Positions 36,351 to 45,958 of a stretch of 64,000 nt of DNA are shown here, piece after piece. The notes beneath the pieces were generated by a model. It searched no databases and was not told where the DNA came from. It saw only the letters and a program-made list of their open reading frames with translations. The DNA is from Solibaculum mannosilyticum (lineage in GTDB: Bacteria > Bacillota > Clostridia > Oscillospirales > Acutalibacteraceae), in assembly GCF_015140235.1 (NCBI RefSeq), contig NZ_AP023321.1:124001-188000 (forward strand). Reading direction: 5' to 3'. The first letter of the stretch is position 1; each line of letters opens with the position of its first letter. The position numbers and the translations under genes were made by a program.

Positions 36351-36893
36351 ATGCCTTATCTAGTGGGTCAGCGGGTGATGCTGCGGGAGTACCGGATGGA
36401 GGATGTGGAACTCATCCAAGGATGGGTCAATGATCTGGAGACCACCCGGTTTTTGGATGGAGCGGTGTTTCTCTATCCCAGGAGTATACAGCAGACCCGC
36501 TCTTTTGTGGAAGAAAATGCCCGATCCGGCGGGCCGAGCTTCATTATCGCTCATCGGGATTCGGAGGAATACATCGGTCAGCTGGAACTGACCCAGGTGG
36601 ACTACCGCCATGGAGTAGCATCCTTGGGGATCGTCATCGGAGGCAAGGGATGCCGGGGAAAAGGGTACGGGACAGAAGCCATTGGGCTGAGCCTTCAGTT
36701 TGCCTTCCATCAGATGAATCTCAACCGCGTCGAACTGTGGGTGCGGGAGGACAACGAGGCGGCCCTCAAGTGCTACCGATCCTGCGGCTTTGTGGAGGAA
36801 GGCCGTCGCCGGAAGTGCTATGCAGCCGACGGCAGCCGTAAGGATCTGATTCTCATGGGCATCCTGCGGGACGAATGGGAAAGGAAGGTGTGA
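36351..36893 (+). CDS. GNAT-family N-acetyltransferase inside the ATPase operon
   Basis: This 180-residue GNAT enzyme is of the RimJ/RimL or SpeG type. The acetyl-CoA loop is GGKGCRGKGYGTEAIGLSL, followed by MNLNRVELWVREDNEAALKCYRSCGF, the usual last strand-helix. The ATG follows AGGAGGGGGG. It lies 36 bp after ntpB and 6 bp before ntpD, so it is co-transcribed with the rotor subunit. Its substrate (protein N-terminus, antibiotic or small amine) is unknown. Confidence 0.85.
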   Translation: MPYLVGQRVMLREYRMEDVELIQGWVNDLETTRFLDGAVFLYPRSIQQTRSFVEENARSGGPSFIIAHRDSEEYIGQLELTQVDYRHGVASLGIVIGGKGCRGKGYGTEAIGLSLQFAFHQMNLNRVELWVREDNEAALKCYRSCGFVEEGRRRKCYAADGSRKDLILMGILRDEWERKV

Positions 36894-36899
36894 CGCCCT

Positions 36900-37574
36900 A
36901 TGGCTCTGATGCAGGTAAACCCCACCCGGATGGAACTCACCCGGCTGAAAAAACGTCTGGCTACCGCTTTGAGGGGGCACAAGCTGCTCAAGGATAAGCG
37001 GGACGAGTTGATGCGCCAATTTCTGGACATTGTGCGGGAAAACAAGGCCCTGCGTCAAAAGGTAGAACAGGGCATCGAAGAGGCCAACCGATATTTTATC
37101 GTGGCCCGGTCGGTGATGCAGAAGGAGGCGCTGTCGGTGGCCCTCATGGCCCCAAAACAGCAGGTCAAGCTGGAGGTGGGGATGAAGAACGTCATGAGTG
37201 TCGACATCCCCCGCTTTACCGCCAAGACCCGCACCGATAATCCCCACGATATTTATTCTTATGGATATGCCTTTACCTCCGGCGATTTGGACGGGGCCGT
37301 CCAATCGCTGGCCCAGGTACTGCCCGACATGCTGCGTCTGGCCGAATCGGAGAAGTCGGCCCAGCTGCTGGCGGCCGAGATCGAAAAGACGCGCCGCCGC
37401 GTCAACGCCTTGGAGCACGTCATGATCCCGGATTTACAGTCCACCATCCGGTACATCACCATGAAGCTGGATGAAAACGAACGGTCCAATCTGACCAGGC
37501 TGATGAAGGTCAAGGACATGATGATCGCCCAAAAGATCCAACAGGATCGGGAGCGGTCGGAGGAGGCCGTCTAG
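36900..37574 (+). CDS. ntpD: V-type ATP synthase subunit D (rotor shaft)
   Basis: This 224-residue antiparallel coiled-coil shaft begins QVNPTRMELTRLKKRLATAL and ends in the basic C-terminal helix KDMMIAQKIQQDRERSEEAV. The ribosome site AAGGTG lies in the end of the acetyltransferase gene. It completes the ATPase operon. Confidence 0.94.
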   Translation: MALMQVNPTRMELTRLKKRLATALRGHKLLKDKRDELMRQFLDIVRENKALRQKVEQGIEEANRYFIVARSVMQKEALSVALMAPKQQVKLEVGMKNVMSVDIPRFTAKTRTDNPHDIYSYGYAFTSGDLDGAVQSLAQVLPDMLRLAESEKSAQLLAAEIEKTRRRVNALEHVMIPDLQSTIRYITMKLDENERSNLTRLMKVKDMMIAQKIQQDRERSEEAV

Positions 37575-37626
37575 AGGCCGGACGGCTGAAAGAATATTCA
37601 GAAAAACCAAAGGAATATCAGAAAGA

Positions 37627-37683
37627 AAAAGGGCAAAACCGGCTTCTTCCGGAAGGGGAGAAGAGGACGGTTTTGTCCTTTTG
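37627..37683 (+). terminator. Terminator of the V-ATPase operon
   Basis: AAAGGGCAAAACCGGCTTCTT pairs imperfectly with GAGGACGGTTTTGTCCTTTT: the outer AAAGG.CAAAACCG arms match, with a T-run after. Confidence 0.75.
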
Positions 37684-37779
37684 ATCAATAGGGAGAAATT
37701 TGGTTGACGTCTCGAAAAAGGGAGATATAGAGAAATGTTTCAAACAAAGGATCAGACGAAGGAAAGGAGAACGATAAAC

Positions 37780-37860
37780 TTGCGAAAAGACGGGCCTTAT
37801 TCCGGTGGATTCGACGCCACTTCTGGCGAAATAAGGAAAAATACTAGTAAATATAGCTAA
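37780..37860 (+). CDS. Possible 26-residue peptide, unproven
   Basis: A TTG at 37780 follows AAAGGAGA and opens a 26-codon frame (MRKDGPYSGGFDATSGEIRK, then NTSKYS) that ends in TAA at 37858-37860. It lies between the ATPase terminator and the promoter of the EF-G paralogue. There is no family evidence. It may be chance; the gap 37575-38032 holds no other gene. Confidence 0.2.
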   Translation: MRKDGPYSGGFDATSGEIRKNTSKYS

Positions 37861-37916
37861 GTTATAGCGTCGAAACTGTTCTGGCGGGCGAAAATCCAGG
37901 ATTTCAAAAAAATGGA

Positions 37917-37945
37917 TTGAATTTGATGGGCGGTTAAGATATAAT
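37917..37945 (+). promoter_or_regulatory. Promoter for the EF-G paralogue
   Basis: TTGAAT 37917-37922, a 17-bp spacer and TATAAT 37940-37945, about 90 bp upstream of the start. Confidence 0.65.
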
Positions 37946-38032
37946 TGATTCAAAGGCAGCATAATAATTGTGCAATATTTCAAAATCGCGTAAAGTGCAG
38001 CCAAACAAATACACTGGAAGGGGAATCAAATC

Positions 38033-40135
38033 TTGAAACAGTATACAGCCCAAAACATTCGAAATATCGTCCTAGGAGGCCACGGTGGGTCGGGAAAGAC
38101 TTCACTGGCCGAAGCAATGCTCTATCTGGCCGGCGCATCGGAACGGCTGGGCAAAGTGGCCGACGGCAATACCGTCATGGATTTTGACCCCGAGGAAATG
38201 AAGAGAAAGACGTCGGTGTCCACTGCGGTGGCGCCGCTTGAGTGGAAAGATTGCAAAATCAACCTGATCGACACCCCTGGACTGTTCGACTTTGCCGGCG
38301 GACTCTGCGAAGGCGTCCGGGCGGGCGATTGCGTCATCATTCCGGTGTCGGGCAAATCGGGCGCCAAGGTGGGCGCAGAGAAGGCGTTCCAGGCCGCATC
38401 CAAGCGCGGCATCGGAAAGATTTTCTTTGTCACCAAGCTGGACGAAGAGCATGCTGATTTCGCCAAAGCAATCGCTTCCATCCAGGAGGTGTTTGGAGCA
38501 GGAGCATGTCCTGTGGTCATCCCCTACATGGAAGGCGGCAAGGCGCAGTGCTATATCGACGTCCTGCGGGAAAAAGCCTATACATATGACAAAGGTAAGA
38601 TGAAAGAAGTCCCCATGCCTCAGACCGACGAGGTAGAGGAGATCCGCATGACCCTCTCTGAAGCGGTGGCCGAGACCGATGAGGACTTGATGGAAAAATA
38701 TTTTGCCGGTGAATCCTTCACCAATGAGGAATTCATCAAAGGCGTGCAATTGGGACTGAAGTCCGGGGATATTTCGCCCATCCTGTGCGGTTCCGGCCTG
38801 AAGCTGGACGGCGTAGCCCAGCTTTTGGACTGCATTGTGGACTTAGTGCCGTCAGCGGCTGACGCAGCGGGCGAAGTGGCCGAGACCATGGACGGCGAAC
38901 CGGTAGAACTGAAAGTATCCGAAGACGATCCCACTGCCGCCATTGTCTTTAAGACGGTGGCCGACCCCTTTGTGGGCAAACTGTCTTATTTTAAGGTCAT
39001 CTCCGGCAAGGTCAAGGCCGATACCCAGATGTTCAACTCCCGCACCGGCCAGCCGGAAAAGGTGGGCAAACTTCTCACCATCCGCGGCAAGAAGCAGGAG
39101 GATACCACCTGTGTGGTGGCCGGTGACATCGGTGCTGTAGTAAAATTGGCGTCGGCCAAAACGGGCGATACTCTGTCGTCCACATCCCGCCCCGTCAAGC
39201 TGGAAGGGGTTAATTTCCCGACACCCAGTTTGTCCATGGCGGTCAAGCCCAAGAACAAGGGCGACGAGGAAAAGATGGCCTCTGGCCTCAGCCGACTCAA
39301 GGAAGAAGATCCCACCATTACGGTGAAAAATAATGTAGAAACCCATCAGATGGTTCTGTCCGGCCTGGGTGAACAGCATCTGGATGTCATCGCCTCCAAG
39401 CTCAAGCAGAAGTTCGGCGTGGAACTCAAGATGAAGGCACCCAAGGTAGCATACCGTGAGACTATCCGTAAGAAGGTCAAGGTACAGGGCCGCCATAAGA
39501 AACAGACCGGTGGCCACGGCCAGTTCGGTGACGTATGGATTGAGTTTGAACCCTGTGACGGCGATGATCTGGTGTTTGAAGAGAAGGTGTTCGGCGGCGC
39601 AGTACCGAAGAACTTCTTCCCGGCCGTAGAAAAGGGCCTGCGGGACTGTGTGGAACACGGCGTATTGGCCGGATACCCGGTAGTTGGCCTGAAGGCCACT
39701 TTGGTGGACGGCTCCTATCATCCGGTGGACTCCTCTGAAATGTCCTTTAAGATGGCGGCAGGTTTGGCTTATAAGGCCGGACTTCCCCAAGCAAGCCCGG
39801 TTTTGCTGGAACCCATCGGCAGCGTTAAGGTGTTTATCCCGGAAGCCAACATGGGCGATATCATCGGCGAAGTCAACAAACGCCGTGGCCGTGTGCTGGG
39901 TATGGACGCTGGCGAAGACGGCATGCAGGTGGTGTCGGCGGAAGCTCCGGAAGCCGAAATGTACGATTTCTCCACCTATCTGCGTCAGGTGACGCAGGGC
40001 CGCGGCAGTTTTACCATGTCCTTTGAGCGGTATGAGGAGGCTCCCTCCTTTGTGGCGCAGAAGGTCATTGACGCCGCAAAGGCTGCGAAAGCGGCTAAGG
40101 AAGCCAAGAGCAGCAAAGACGAGGACGACGAATAA
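38033..40135 (+). CDS. EF-G-like translational GTPase (paralogue)
   Basis: This 700-residue protein has all five EF-G domains. The G1 loop is GHGGSGKTSL instead of the GHVDAGKTT type, G3 is DTPG, and G4 reads TKLDEE rather than NKMD. Domain IV has GRHKKQTGGHGQFGDVWIEF. The C-terminus ends in an Ala/Lys/Asp-rich tail (KAAKAAKEAKSSKDEDDE). It is the EF-G2/FusA-like paralogue of Clostridia; whether it translocates, recycles ribosomes or protects them is unknown. TTG start at 38033 after GAAGGGG. Confidence 0.85.
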   Translation: MKQYTAQNIRNIVLGGHGGSGKTSLAEAMLYLAGASERLGKVADGNTVMDFDPEEMKRKTSVSTAVAPLEWKDCKINLIDTPGLFDFAGGLCEGVRAGDCVIIPVSGKSGAKVGAEKAFQAASKRGIGKIFFVTKLDEEHADFAKAIASIQEVFGAGACPVVIPYMEGGKAQCYIDVLREKAYTYDKGKMKEVPMPQTDEVEEIRMTLSEAVAETDEDLMEKYFAGESFTNEEFIKGVQLGLKSGDISPILCGSGLKLDGVAQLLDCIVDLVPSAADAAGEVAETMDGEPVELKVSEDDPTAAIVFKTVADPFVGKLSYFKVISGKVKADTQMFNSRTGQPEKVGKLLTIRGKKQEDTTCVVAGDIGAVVKLASAKTGDTLSSTSRPVKLEGVNFPTPSLSMAVKPKNKGDEEKMASGLSRLKEEDPTITVKNNVETHQMVLSGLGEQHLDVIASKLKQKFGVELKMKAPKVAYRETIRKKVKVQGRHKKQTGGHGQFGDVWIEFEPCDGDDLVFEEKVFGGAVPKNFFPAVEKGLRDCVEHGVLAGYPVVGLKATLVDGSYHPVDSSEMSFKMAAGLAYKAGLPQASPVLLEPIGSVKVFIPEANMGDIIGEVNKRRGRVLGMDAGEDGMQVVSAEAPEAEMYDFSTYLRQVTQGRGSFTMSFERYEEAPSFVAQKVIDAAKAAKAAKEAKSSKDEDDE

Positions 40136-40158
40136 AAACGGCAATCTGCCGAAAGAAA

Positions 40159-40190
40159 AAAGCCCCGGTGCTATCACCGGGGCTTTCTGA
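40159..40190 (+). terminator. Rho-independent terminator after EF-G paralogue
   Basis: AAAGCCCCGGTG 40159-40170 pairs perfectly with CACCGGGGCTTT 40175-40186; a short T-run precedes C. Confidence 0.88.
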
Positions 40191-40250
40191 TAGAAAAGAG
40201 GAAAAAAGAATAAAAAAGGTCGCCCCCACTATTGCAAGGACAACCCCCAA

Positions 40251-40326
40251 TGGTGGACGCTAACGGACTTGAACCGCTGACCCTCTGCACGTCAAGCAGA
40301 TGCTCTTCCAGCTGAGCTAAGCGTCC
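40251..40326 (-). tRNA. tRNA-Val (anticodon GAC)
   Basis: On the minus strand GGACGCT and AGCGTCC form the acceptor stem, followed by encoded CCA. The anticodon loop in CTGCTTGACGTGCAG carries GAC, and the T-arm GGTTCAAGTCC is normal. The gene is 76 nt including CCA. Confidence 0.95.
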
Positions 40327-40362
40327 ATATTTTATTTACAATTACTTTTTGCGACGAAGAAT

Positions 40363-40391
40363 ATTATATCACTTCATTTTAAGAAAAGCAA
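40363..40391 (-). promoter_or_regulatory. Promoter for tRNA-Val
   Basis: On the minus strand TTGCTT (complement of 40386-40391), 17 bp, TATAAT (complement of 40363-40368), 37 bp before the tRNA. Confidence 0.65.
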
Positions 40392-40582
40392 GGGGAAAAT
40401 CGAAAAAAATGGAGAAATATAAAATTTTTTGCCCGAAGGGAAAACTTCATAAAAGGTTTACGGTTGTCAGCTTGAATTTAGGGGAGGGATATGGTATGTT
40501 TAGCATAGAAATGTTTCCTTAGGCGCACTTTTTAATGGGAAAAGTTGCACCTATTTTACGGGATAAAAAGGATGGGTTGAAT

Positions 40583-41593
40583 TTGAAAAAACCAAAGAAC
40601 AGTCGTTTGGGCATCATCGGCGGCCAGGCGCTGATTGAAGGCGTTATGATGCGCGGCCCCAAAGGTACGGCATTGGCTGTACGCGTCCCCTCAGGGGAGA
40701 TTGAAACAGAGGACCTGGATTGTGTGGACATCAAGGGAAAATCGGGCTTTTTCCGCATTCCTTTGATACGAGGTATTGTAGGGTTCATCGAGTCGTTGCT
40801 CACGGGTTTTAAGGCATTGATGCGTTCGGCGGAAAAGGCCGGCATCGATCTGGAGGAGGACGATGGGGAAGAAGCCTCCAAGTTTGAAAAATGGATCACT
40901 GATAAATTAGGAGACAAATTGATGGGTGTGCTCACATCCATTGCAGCAGTACTGGGTGTAGTGCTGGCGGTATTTTTGTTTATGTATCTGCCGTCTCTGC
41001 TCTTCAGCCTGTTGCAGGGCGCGGTGGGGGATCAAATTGCCAACCTGCGGGCTGTATTTGAAGGCGTGTTGAAAATCGCCATTTTTATTGGATACATCGC
41101 ATTGGTGGCCCGTATGAAAGAGATCGGACGGGTGTTTCAATATCACGGAGCCGAACACAAGACCATCTTTTGTTATGAGAATGGTTTGGATTTGACGGTG
41201 GAAAACGTCCGCAAACAGTCCCGATTTCATCCCCGCTGCGGCACCAGTTTCCTGGTGCTCATGCTGCTGGTCAGCATTTTGATTTCGTCTTTATTAGTGT
41301 ACTTCACCGATTTGGACAACAACAATATGGTGTGGGTGCCCATTAAGATTTTAATCCTGCCGGTCATCATGGGCGTGGGATATGAGATCATCCGGTTTGC
41401 CGGACGGCATGACAATTTGTTGACCCGTATTCTGTCGGCCCCAGGCATGTGGACCCAACGGTTGACCACCAAAGAGCCGGACGACAGCATGATTGAAGTG
41501 GCTATCCAGTCGGTTATGGCGGTGCTCCCGGAGGAGGATCTGCCGCAAAAAACAGAAAAAAGCGTAGAAAGTAGCGAGGTTCAAGCATCATGA
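40583..41593 (+). CDS. yqhQ: DUF1385 membrane protein (YqhQ-like)
   Basis: This protein of about 336 residues belongs to the DUF1385/YqhQ family, with GGQALIEGVMMRGP near the N-terminus, FQYHGAEHKTIFCYENG in the middle, and four membrane helices (about 100-260). RFHPRCGTSFLVLMLLV is the conserved pore-side segment. The function is unproven. TTG 40583 follows AAAGGATGG; an ATG at 40535 lacks a ribosome site. It overlaps prmC by 4 bp, the usual partner. Confidence 0.87.
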   Translation: MKKPKNSRLGIIGGQALIEGVMMRGPKGTALAVRVPSGEIETEDLDCVDIKGKSGFFRIPLIRGIVGFIESLLTGFKALMRSAEKAGIDLEEDDGEEASKFEKWITDKLGDKLMGVLTSIAAVLGVVLAVFLFMYLPSLLFSLLQGAVGDQIANLRAVFEGVLKIAIFIGYIALVARMKEIGRVFQYHGAEHKTIFCYENGLDLTVENVRKQSRFHPRCGTSFLVLMLLVSILISSLLVYFTDLDNNNMVWVPIKILILPVIMGVGYEIIRFAGRHDNLLTRILSAPGMWTQRLTTKEPDDSMIEVAIQSVMAVLPEEDLPQKTEKSVESSEVQAS

Positions 41594-42459
41594 GCGTGAC
41601 CTTTGAGCAGGTATATCAAAAGGCAAAGCAGCGTCTGACAGAGGCAGGGTGTGAAAGCCCTGCCTTTGATGTCATTCAGCTGATGGATGCGGTATTCCAC
41701 ATCGGCAGGGAACAGTTGACGGTGCGAGGTAAGGAAGAGGTCCCAGAAAAGGATGTGGAGCGGTTTGTCCATCTTGTCAAACGCCGGGCGGCCGGGTATC
41801 CGCTCCAGTATCTGGTGGGCGGATGGGAGTTTATGGGACTGCCCTTCCAGGTAGGGGAAGGTGTGCTCATCCCGCGGGCTGATACGGAAGTGCTGTGTGA
41901 AAAGGCATTGGAGTTCCTAACAGGGAAAGAGAGTCCCCAGGTGCTGGATCTGTGTTCCGGATCGGGAGCACTGGCGGTGTCCATCGCCAAGTTTTGTCCA
42001 GATGCCCAGGTGACGGCGTTGGAAAAATCCACCGACGCCATTGAGTATCTCATTCAAAACGCCCGTCAGAACGGCGTACAGGTGAAGGTCGTAGAAGGGG
42101 ATATGCTTCTCCCGCCCCCGGAGCTGGGACAATTTGACGTAATCGTATGCAATCCCCCCTATATCCCCTCCTACGAGCTGGAGACGCTTCCCACGGAACT
42201 GTCTTATGAACCGGCCATGGCGTTGGACGGCGGCGGGGACGGCCTGGTGTTTTACCGGTCGCTGCTCCAGAACTGGCTGGGCCTTCTCAAACAGGGAGGT
42301 CTTTTGGCGGTGGAGATCGGATCGGAACAGGGATCGTCTGTACGGGATCTATTTTGTCGTCACGGCCTTTCCGAGGTGAAGGTGTATCAGGATCTGGCCG
42401 GTTTGGATCGGGTGGTATTGGGCGTTTTTGGTTGCAATGAGCCCATGAATACGGTATAA
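41590..42459 (+). CDS. prmC: Release-factor glutamine methyltransferase
   Basis: This 289-residue SAM-dependent enzyme methylates the Gln of the GGQ loop in RF1/RF2. DLCSGSGALAVSIA is the SAM-binding motif and VIVCNPPYIPSYEL holds the catalytic NPPY. An N-terminal helical domain (about 1-90) contacts the release factor. It usually precedes prfA, but recA follows here. ATGA overlap with the DUF1385 gene. Confidence 0.94.
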   Translation: MSVTFEQVYQKAKQRLTEAGCESPAFDVIQLMDAVFHIGREQLTVRGKEEVPEKDVERFVHLVKRRAAGYPLQYLVGGWEFMGLPFQVGEGVLIPRADTEVLCEKALEFLTGKESPQVLDLCSGSGALAVSIAKFCPDAQVTALEKSTDAIEYLIQNARQNGVQVKVVEGDMLLPPPELGQFDVIVCNPPYIPSYELETLPTELSYEPAMALDGGGDGLVFYRSLLQNWLGLLKQGGLLAVEIGSEQGSSVRDLFCRHGLSEVKVYQDLAGLDRVVLGVFGCNEPMNTV

Positions 42460-42460
42460 T
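42432..42460 (+). promoter_or_regulatory. Promoter for recA inside the end of prmC
   Basis: TTGCAA 42432-42437, a 17-bp spacer and TATAAT 42455-42460. No GAAC-N4-GTTC LexA box is visible between it and recA. Confidence 0.7.
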
Positions 42461-42543
42461 AACCCTATTAGAAAATATTTTCCCAGAGCTTGGAAAGGAC
42501 GGGAAAAGCATCCGATAAATCGGTGAGAGGAAGGGAATCAGAT

Positions 42544-43719
42544 ATGGCATCTTCCATGGATAAAAAGGGGTCGGTTACCCCTGCGAACGACAAAAAAAAG
42601 GCGCTGGAAACGGCCCTTACGAATATTGAAAAACAGTTTGGCAAAGGCGCCGTCATGAAGCTGGGGCAGAACCAGGGTATGAACGTGGAGGCCATCTCCA
42701 CCGGTTCGCTTTCGCTGGATATGGCACTGGGCATCGGAGGCGTCCCGAGGGGACGTATCATCGAGATCTACGGCCCGGAATCGTCGGGTAAGACCACTTT
42801 GGCGCTGCACGTCATTGCCGAGGCCCAGAAAAAGGGAGGCGAGGCCGCGTTCATCGATGTGGAGCACGCTTTGGATCCTGTGTATGCCGCGGCGCTTGGA
42901 GTGGATGTGGATTCTCTGCTTGTCTCCCAGCCGGATACCGGCGAGCAGGCGTTGGAGATCACCGAAGCCCTGGTGCGTTCCGGGGCTTTGGACGTGGTGG
43001 TTGTGGACTCAGTGGCGGCTTTAGTGCCCCGGGCCGAGATTGAGGGCGAAATGGGCGATACCCATGTGGGCCTTCAGGCCAGGCTGATGTCTCAGGCGTT
43101 GCGCAAATTGGCCGGCGTTATCGCAAAATCCAATTGTGTGGCTATTTTTATCAACCAGCTGCGTGAGAAGGTGGGCGTCAGCTACGGCAATCCGGAAGTC
43201 ACGCCCGGCGGCCGCGCCCTCAAGTTCTATGCAAGCGTGCGCATCGATGTGCGCCGTATTGAGACATTGAAAAACGGCACCGAAATGGTGGGTTCCCGTA
43301 CTCGCGCTAAAGTAGTGAAGAATAAGGTGGCGCCGCCCTTTAAGGTGGCGGAATTTGACGTCATGTACGGAAAGGGCATTTCCCGGGAGGGAGAGCTTCT
43401 GGATATGGCGGTGCTTGCAAACGTGGTGCAGAAGAGCGGATCCTGGTTCTCTTACGGGGATGTTCGTCTAGGCCAGGGCAGGGACGCCGCCAAGAATTAT
43501 TTTGCAGACAATCCCGAAGTGGCCGCCGAAGTGGAGGCAAAAGTCCGGGAAAAGATGAAGGAACAGGAGGAGGCCAAAGTAAAGCCTCGCCGTCCTGTTT
43601 CAGCTCCGGCGCCTGCCGTACCTTCTGCACAGGCGGCCCCAGCCGCCAAGGCGCCGGAAGCTCCGAAACCGGCCCGCAAAGCGGTGGATATCGACATTTT
43701 GGTGGATGACGACGAATGA
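42544..43719 (+). CDS. recA: Recombinase RecA
   Basis: This 391-residue recombinase has Walker [17 protein letters not shown], the L1 region after [16 protein letters not shown]2 at [20 protein letters not shown], and a C-terminal Ala/Pro/Lys-rich linker before the acidic tail. The long AP-rich linker (about 350-380) is typical of Clostridia RecA. Ribosome site GAGGAAGGG. It overlaps recX. Confidence 0.97.
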   Translation: MASSMDKKGSVTPANDKKKALETALTNIEKQFGKGAVMKLGQNQGMNVEAISTGSLSLDMALGIGGVPRGRIIEIYGPESSGKTTLALHVIAEAQKKGGEAAFIDVEHALDPVYAAALGVDVDSLLVSQPDTGEQALEITEALVRSGALDVVVVDSVAALVPRAEIEGEMGDTHVGLQARLMSQALRKLAGVIAKSNCVAIFINQLREKVGVSYGNPEVTPGGRALKFYASVRIDVRRIETLKNGTEMVGSRTRAKVVKNKVAPPFKVAEFDVMYGKGISREGELLDMAVLANVVQKSGSWFSYGDVRLGQGRDAAKNYFADNPEVAAEVEAKVREKMKEQEEAKVKPRRPVSAPAPAVPSAQAAPAAKAPEAPKPARKAVDIDILVDDDE

Positions 43720-44345
43720 CGGTACCCATTGACCAGCTCAGGCGTCGCAGGGACGGTATGATCGAAGCGATAAGCGGCGGGGAATGCCTGTGCCTTTTGG
43801 ATGAGGAAAGTTTGGACAGTTCCGGGCTGGCGGAAGGCAGCCTGTGGGACTGGGAGGACCTCATGGAATTGTCCCATCAGGCCCAGGAACGTTTTGCCAA
43901 ACGCAAGGCGCTGAGCCTGCTATCCAGGCGGGACTACTCCATGGAGGAGCTGACCCAGAAGCTGGAGCAGACAGTGGACCGGGAATCAGCGGAACGCGCC
44001 GTCTGCCGGATGCAGGAATTGGGCCTTGTGGACGATCGAAAATATGCCGGGCGTCTGGCCCGGGATTTGATGGAACGCAAATGCTTTGCACCGTCCAGGG
44101 TCAGGCGGGAGCTGATTCAAAAAGGCATTGACCGGGACGTAGCCCATCAGGCGGTAGAGCTTGTGGAGTACTGTCCGGAACGGTCGATCAGCCGCATTGT
44201 GGAGAAAAAATACGGCGGCGTCATTGAGGATGAGAAAAAACTGCGGCGGATCTTTTCGGCGCTGCAGCGGTATGGATACAGCGCCTATGAGATCTGGCCG
44301 GCCCTGCGTTCTTTTTTGGAGGAGGGCCTGTCGGAGGACGAGTAG
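43716..44345 (+). CDS. recX: RecA modulator RecX
   Basis: This 209-residue helical protein shows the three-helix repeats of RecX ([58 protein letters not shown]). The ATG overlaps the recA stop (ATGA), so expression is coupled. It binds RecA filaments and limits their extension. An N-terminal stretch of about 60 residues precedes the repeats. Confidence 0.9.
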   Translation: MTVPIDQLRRRRDGMIEAISGGECLCLLDEESLDSSGLAEGSLWDWEDLMELSHQAQERFAKRKALSLLSRRDYSMEELTQKLEQTVDRESAERAVCRMQELGLVDDRKYAGRLARDLMERKCFAPSRVRRELIQKGIDRDVAHQAVELVEYCPERSISRIVEKKYGGVIEDEKKLRRIFSALQRYGYSAYEIWPALRSFLEEGLSEDE

Positions 44346-44382
44346 GCGGCAAATAAGACGACAAAACCAAGGGGGAACAAGG

Positions 44383-45723
44383 ATGGCAATCAAAGTGGGT
44401 ATGGTGTCGCTGGGATGCCCGAAAAACCAGGTGGATGGGGAAATGATGCTGGCGGCTCTCTCGGGGGAAGGGTTTGCTATTACCAACGACGCTTCCGAGG
44501 CCGACGTTATTTTGGTCAACACCTGCGGTTTCATTGACGACGCCAAAAAGGAATCCATCGAGACCATCCTGGAAATGGCGGAGTATAAGAAAACCGGCCG
44601 TCTCAGGGCGCTGGTGGTGACAGGGTGTCTAGCCGAACGGTACCAAAAAGAGGTGCTGGACGAGATGCCGGAGGTGGATGCCGTTTTGGGCATCGGTTCC
44701 AATGGGAAGATCGCCCAGTCCATCCGCGAAGTGCTGGAGAATGGCGAAAAGATGACGTGTTTCCCTCCCAAATCCTGCATGCCCCTCACAGGGGAACGCA
44801 CGCTCACCACCCCTCCCTACACCGCTTATCTGCGGGTGGCCGACGGATGCAGCAATTGCTGTACGTACTGTGCCATCCCCATGATCCGGGGCCCTTTCCG
44901 CAGCCGTCCCATGGAGGAAATTTTGGAGGAGGCAAGGAAGCTGGCACAGGACGGCGTCAAAGAGCTGGTGGTCATCGCCCAGGATACGTCCCGGTACGGC
45001 TTGGACCTCTACGATACATTGATGCTTCCTGAGCTGTTAAAGCAGCTGTGTCAAATCGACGGCGTACGATGGATCCGGGTACTCTATGCCTATCCGGATA
45101 CCATCACCCCAGAGCTTCTGGAGGTGATGGCACAGGAACCCAAGGTGTGCAACTACCTGGATCTTCCCCTGCAACACGCGTCAAAGGATGTTCTAAAGGC
45201 CATGAACCGCCGGGGAGATCAGCAAAGTCTGCTTCATTTGGTACGTACCCTGCGGGACAAGGTGGAAGATATCGCCCTGCGCACCACCCTTATCGCTGGT
45301 TTCCCCGGTGAGACGGAGGAACAATTTGCAGAGCTGGCGGAGTTTGTCAAGGAGGCCCAATTCGACCATCTGGGATGTTTTGCCTATTCGCCGGAGGAGG
45401 ATACCATCGCCGCTGCTTTGGAGAATCAGGTGGAGGATGAGGTAAAACAGCGCCGCCAGGAGATCATTATGGAAGAGCAATCGCTGATATCCTCAAGCCG
45501 TCTGGAAAAGCAGGTTGGCAAGAGGGAAACGGTACTGGTGGAGAAGAAAGGGGAACGCCCCGGACTTTATGTGGGGCGGACACAGCGTCAGGCCCCGGAG
45601 ATCGATGGCGTTGTGTTGTTCACAGCCAAACAGCCCCTTTTACCGGGCCAGTTTGTGGAGGTGGAACTCACCGGCCACACCGATTACGATTTGAAAGGAC
45701 ATCTGGTATCAGCTGAGCAATGA
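44383..45723 (+). CDS. rimO: Ribosomal protein S12 methylthiotransferase RimO
   Basis: This 446-residue radical SAM methylthiotransferase carries an N-terminal UPF0004 domain (VGMVSLGCPKNQVDGEMM, NTCGFIDDAKKES with iron-sulfur cysteines), the radical SAM CxxxCxxC in DGCSNCCTYCAIP, and a C-terminal TRAM domain (PGQFVEVELTGHTDYDLKG). It modifies Asp of S12. Ribosome site AAGGGGG. The 233 bp after it (45724-45958) hold no recognised gene. Confidence 0.95.
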   Translation: MAIKVGMVSLGCPKNQVDGEMMLAALSGEGFAITNDASEADVILVNTCGFIDDAKKESIETILEMAEYKKTGRLRALVVTGCLAERYQKEVLDEMPEVDAVLGIGSNGKIAQSIREVLENGEKMTCFPPKSCMPLTGERTLTTPPYTAYLRVADGCSNCCTYCAIPMIRGPFRSRPMEEILEEARKLAQDGVKELVVIAQDTSRYGLDLYDTLMLPELLKQLCQIDGVRWIRVLYAYPDTITPELLEVMAQEPKVCNYLDLPLQHASKDVLKAMNRRGDQQSLLHLVRTLRDKVEDIALRTTLIAGFPGETEEQFAELAEFVKEAQFDHLGCFAYSPEEDTIAAALENQVEDEVKQRRQEIIMEEQSLISSSRLEKQVGKRETVLVEKKGERPGLYVGRTQRQAPEIDGVVLFTAKQPLLPGQFVEVELTGHTDYDLKGHLVSAEQ

Positions 45724-45958
45724 GATGTCCCGGTGATAGGAAGAACATTCAGGAATCCCCTTTCTTTTTTGACAAAGCCCGCCGCTTTGACGGCGTATGA
45801 TAAGAGATAGCCCCTGTGGTACAGAGGGTTGATACAGTTGCTTTGTCAGGGAGATGATAAGGGAATAGAGATGCACTGCCATGGCCGATACCGGTCAGAA
45901 AGATCTCTAAGGAAAATTCACTTCACCTATTCACGCGCGGGAACGCATGGAGGTTTGT

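Noticed and set aside
38852-40177. 441-codon minus-strand frame inside the EF-G paralogue
   Set aside because: Shadow of the plus-strand GTPase gene, which has all five domains.
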